64,000 nt of DNA from Raineyella sp. LH-20. GTDB taxonomy: Bacteria; Actinomycetota; Actinomycetes; Propionibacteriales; Propionibacteriaceae. The notes under the pieces were generated by a model that ran no database searches, was not told the origin of the DNA, and worked only from the letters and a program-made list of their open reading frames with translations. Positions 62,801-64,000 of this stretch are shown in pieces. A program made the translations under genes and the position numbers. Within the stretch, counting starts at the first letter, position 1. Every line of letters begins with the position of its first letter. Where the stretch lies: positions 682,001-746,000 of the forward strand of contig NZ_CP137003.1 of assembly GCF_033110965.1 (NCBI RefSeq). The letters are read 5' to 3'.

Positions 62801-63226
62801 GATGTCAAGGCGGGCCTTGCGGACCGCGTCCGCCTCGCGGGCTGCACCGACCGCGCGCATCACCCGCTCGATGGTGTCCAGCGCCCGTACCGCGTCGTCG
62901 GGGGCGAACGGTTTGAAGTGTGCGACGTCGTTACGCACTCCGCGCAACTCACCCACGAACCCCTGCTCGGTGCGCGACAGGTGGGCATTGAACAAGTACC
63001 CGAGCTGGCCGATCGGCTCGGTGATGATGCGGAATTGGTCCTGTGGATCGGTCCGCGAGTACTCCTTACCCTCGATGCCCTTCTGAGCATCCTTCGCGGC
63101 CAGGAGCACGGTCCAGTCCTTGCCAGCGGGCACGTGCAGCGCGGTGACCCGCTCGATGTAGGGGTCCAGCACTCCCGCCAGAGACTGCAGCGCTGTGCGC
63201 ACCGCCTCAATGTTGCTCGACGCCAT
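59804..63226 (-). CDS. DUF499-family ATPase with N-terminal Swt1-like HEPN domain
   Basis: This is a 1140-residue protein. The first about 130 residues match the Swt1-type HEPN domain, with the RNase-like RNDVAH (R98-x4-H103). The ATPase core has Walker A TTFGGGKTHSML (residues 252-257) and Walker B ALILIDEWVAYAR. The region from about 1000 is a charged linker with a C-terminal domain ending in ITLTVDAQKSDGFDENTVRA. DUF499 proteins accompany DUF1156 DNA methyltransferases, as here. It probably couples sensing to the effector genes. Its ATG overlaps the methyltransferase stop by 1 base. Confidence 0.86.
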   Translation of the reverse strand: MASSNIEAVRTALQSLAGVLDPYIERVTALHVPAGKDWTVLLAAKDAQKGIEGKEYSRTDPQDQFRIITEPIGQLGYLFNAHLSRTEQGFVGELRGVRNDVAHFKPFAPDDAVRALDTIERVMRAVGAAREADAVRKARLDILSGDFEQRTRKAVRAAALPGTADAALPSWRDVLKPHADVATGRYNNAEFAADLYSVAVQGNAASEYQDPVEFFRRTYLTAGLKELLRRAVDRISGSGSANPVINLQTTFGGGKTHSMLAVWHLFSGRSLYEFPQGVQDLLAGEHADVLGKPVRKAALVGNEIPPATPSQKPDGTVVHTLWGELAWQLGGAEGYAIVADADETGTNPGNLLRELFTKFGPALILIDEWVAYARQLPDAPDPMRPVPGGLFETQFTFAQSLTLAAENVPGTLLLVSVPASEGRQVTSDRDYQEGETPRASDLEVGGQRGRDTLHRLDYVIRRVAYQWSPATRDESYEIVRRRLFEEPDANAIQTIASAARRFTDYYRHNHKEFPTGVGESEYESRIKAAYPIHPELLDRLYSDWSTLEKFQRTRGVLRLMSHVVHELYEREDLSPLIMTGSIPLDAQPVRSEIVQYLDNAWDAIIQSEIDGDNSVARTVDEERPALGDRSLALRTARTIFVEATPTLDAALKGKDRKSITLGVAMPGDVLGNVGSVLDGLQEKSSHYYAEDGRFWYDTQPSLNRLAAERAAQLSYDAVYGEVATRLKRVFKGSTDIIAGVVHPESSSEVEEADYLRLVVVPPQYTHNGKDKDSSAARWVYDLLRQRGKAPRSNVNTIVAVAADDKQWGTLESAVRSYVAWNSIFNETARLDLTQSAAAQAQSMLEAANRTVDDRLGHTWIWGLHAVQDDPQAPFAVGQVRADGQERNLTKRISAKLAAADIAHSYIADRVIRLDVEEFLRARWTRGFISFTELWAYYTRYPYLHRLRDKAVLVRALEESLFDVAFLDTGFALAAGFDTTTGDFLGLAVPLEDTEFGPFDDRTLVVRPDLAVAQRERERSKAVQPRPVPGNSNTALSPGDEPGGDGMGATRSATPTLPPRRITNATYSLRHVIDPGGDMPTELQTIAQEILDLLRNADPDVLDITLTVDAQKSDGFDENTVRAIKQNAGDLAVVNSSFGDL

Positions 63227-64000
63227 CAGACCTCACCCACGAAGTCGAAGCCATCCTGAACCGCTGGACGGAGCTGAACATGACCGGCCGCTGCGGTCAG
63301 ATCCGTCCAGGATCCACCAAGCAGATTGAACAGCCGCGCGTCGTCCGGACGTGACTTTTGCGTCATCTCGTACAGGCGGTAGGCCAATCTCTGGACGGAC
63401 TCGACATCGATCTCCGGGCGAGTCCCCGCGGCGACCATGAGCTTCGCCGCTGCCTCAAGCCCGCCGTCCTCGGCGGACAGCACTCGCACGAGGTGCATCG
63501 CTGTCTCCCACACGGAGATGCTGTGGTCGGTCGCCGGGTTCCAGGTCGCCGGGAGGCTCGCAGGGGGAACCAGTTGGACCGTACTGCCGTTCTTGGTCAG
63601 CACACCGCTGTTGAGCAAGGAAGGCTCGCTGGTGCCGTACGCCTGCGAGAGACTGATGCCGTCTCCCGACGGGCCCGCGGCCCACCCGTACTGCGCATAC
63701 CAGGTGAGGCAGAACCTCGTGGTCGGATCGAGATCGCCCTCTTGCTCGGAGAGCACCTCGTCAACCACCTGGTTTATGACCGCGATCGCAGTCTTGACTG
63801 ACATATCCGAACCGTCGTTCTCCACGACGCCCTCGTAGCGGGAGAAGACGCCCATCCCAGGACCGATTGTCGCCTGGGCGAGGTCCACCGGGGCGATTGC
63901 TACCTGGCGCATCTTCTCCAACGCGCGGGGCAGCTCGCGCTTAAGCGTGGCGACGAACCCACGGCGGGAGGTTCGGCCTGCGGCCATATGGCGCGGACGT
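63226..64000 (-). CDS. DUF1156-type DNA methyltransferase, C-terminal part
   Basis: This gene runs off the window. About 257 residues are seen. They match the end of DUF1156 adenine-type methylases: RRGFVATLKRELPRALEKM, QATIGPGMGVFSRYEGVVEN, INQVVDEVLSEQEGDLD, WYAQYGWAAGPSGDGISLSQ and the later DHSISVWETAMHLVRVL. The frame is open to base 64000, and the preceding residues RPRH fit the usual VCRPR block, so no start lies here. It would mark self DNA. The catalytic motifs lie outside the window, so the methylase assignment relies on family context. Confidence 0.85.
   Translation of the reverse strand, partial: RPRHMAAGRTSRRGFVATLKRELPRALEKMRQVAIAPVDLAQATIGPGMGVFSRYEGVVENDGSDMSVKTAIAVINQVVDEVLSEQEGDLDPTTRFCLTWYAQYGWAAGPSGDGISLSQAYGTSEPSLLNSGVLTKNGSTVQLVPPASLPATWNPATDHSISVWETAMHLVRVLSAEDGGLEAAAKLMVAAGTRPEIDVESVQRLAYRLYEMTQKSRPDDARLFNLLGGSWTDLTAAAGHVQLRPAVQDGFDFVGEV

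Noticed and set aside
54203-64000. Assignment of the operon to BREX or DISARM
   Set aside because: No PglZ phosphatase, BrxC-type or DrmA/DrmB (DUF1998) protein is visible. The domains seen are Z1, DUF4420, GHKL, DUF499 and DUF1156.

Overview
The window reads as chromosome of a very GC-rich actinobacterium. Codons end mostly in G or C, many genes are joined by ATGA or GTGA overlaps, and the sets of carbohydrate kinases, PRD antitermination and GH15 enzymes fit that group. A relative of the Propionibacteriaceae (Raineyella-like) is my best guess, but this rests on general gene content and no rRNA or other marker is present.

Layout. (1) 1-9.4 kb: a sugar/polyol locus with an ABC importer (ATPase, permease, lipoprotein), an FGGY kinase, a DeoR regulator, a threitol-dehydrogenase-like SDR and a two-domain dihydroxyacetone/erythrulose-type kinase. 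(2) 9.4-14.7 kb: proline-catabolic PutA and a GH15 glucosidase/trehalase. (3) 14.9-20.1 kb: a beta-glucoside operon (EIIBCA permease, 6-phospho-beta-glucosidase, LicT/BglG antiterminator). It is preceded by a clear ribonucleic antiterminator overlapping a terminator, and by a 5'-deleted second glucosidase gene. (4) 20.2-28.1 kb: small membrane proteins, a sodium/solute symporter, and a divergent galactose operon (galK, UDP-sugar pyrophosphorylase, galM, LacI regulator) with two matching operators between them. (5) 28.1-34.9 kb: an acid-sugar type locus (MHS transporter, 2-hydroxyacid dehydrogenase, IclR regulator, FAH-fold hydrolase, SDR) with a shared operator motif on three promoters. (6) 35-48.7 kb: a gene set whose order and content match the iac genes for indole-3-acetic acid breakdown, with a FixL/FixJ-like two-component pair, a transporter, and a second amidase reduced to its C-terminal half. 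(7) 48.9-50.4 kb: a metallophosphoesterase and a RelB/RelE-type toxin-antitoxin pair. (8) 50.5-54.1 kb: a three-gene operon of unknown role (HelD-like SF1 ATPase, ParA-like ATPase, protein with two SAP-like modules). (9) 54.2-64.0 kb, minus strand: a compact defence-like operon running off the window edge. It encodes a DUF1156-type DNA methyltransferase (C-terminal part only), a DUF499/Swt1-like ATPase, a GHKL (MORC/MutL-like) ATPase, a DUF4420-type PD-(D/E)XK nuclease and a Z1-domain ATPase.

The most interesting parts are the 54-64 kb operon, which joins pieces usually described in two different modification/restriction-like families, and the HelD-ParA-SAP operon beside it. The iac-like catabolic island and the IclR operator set are the clearest metabolic stories. 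No tRNA, rRNA, CRISPR array, integrase or transposase was seen. All assignments come from reading the sequence and recalled family motifs; no database search was run.
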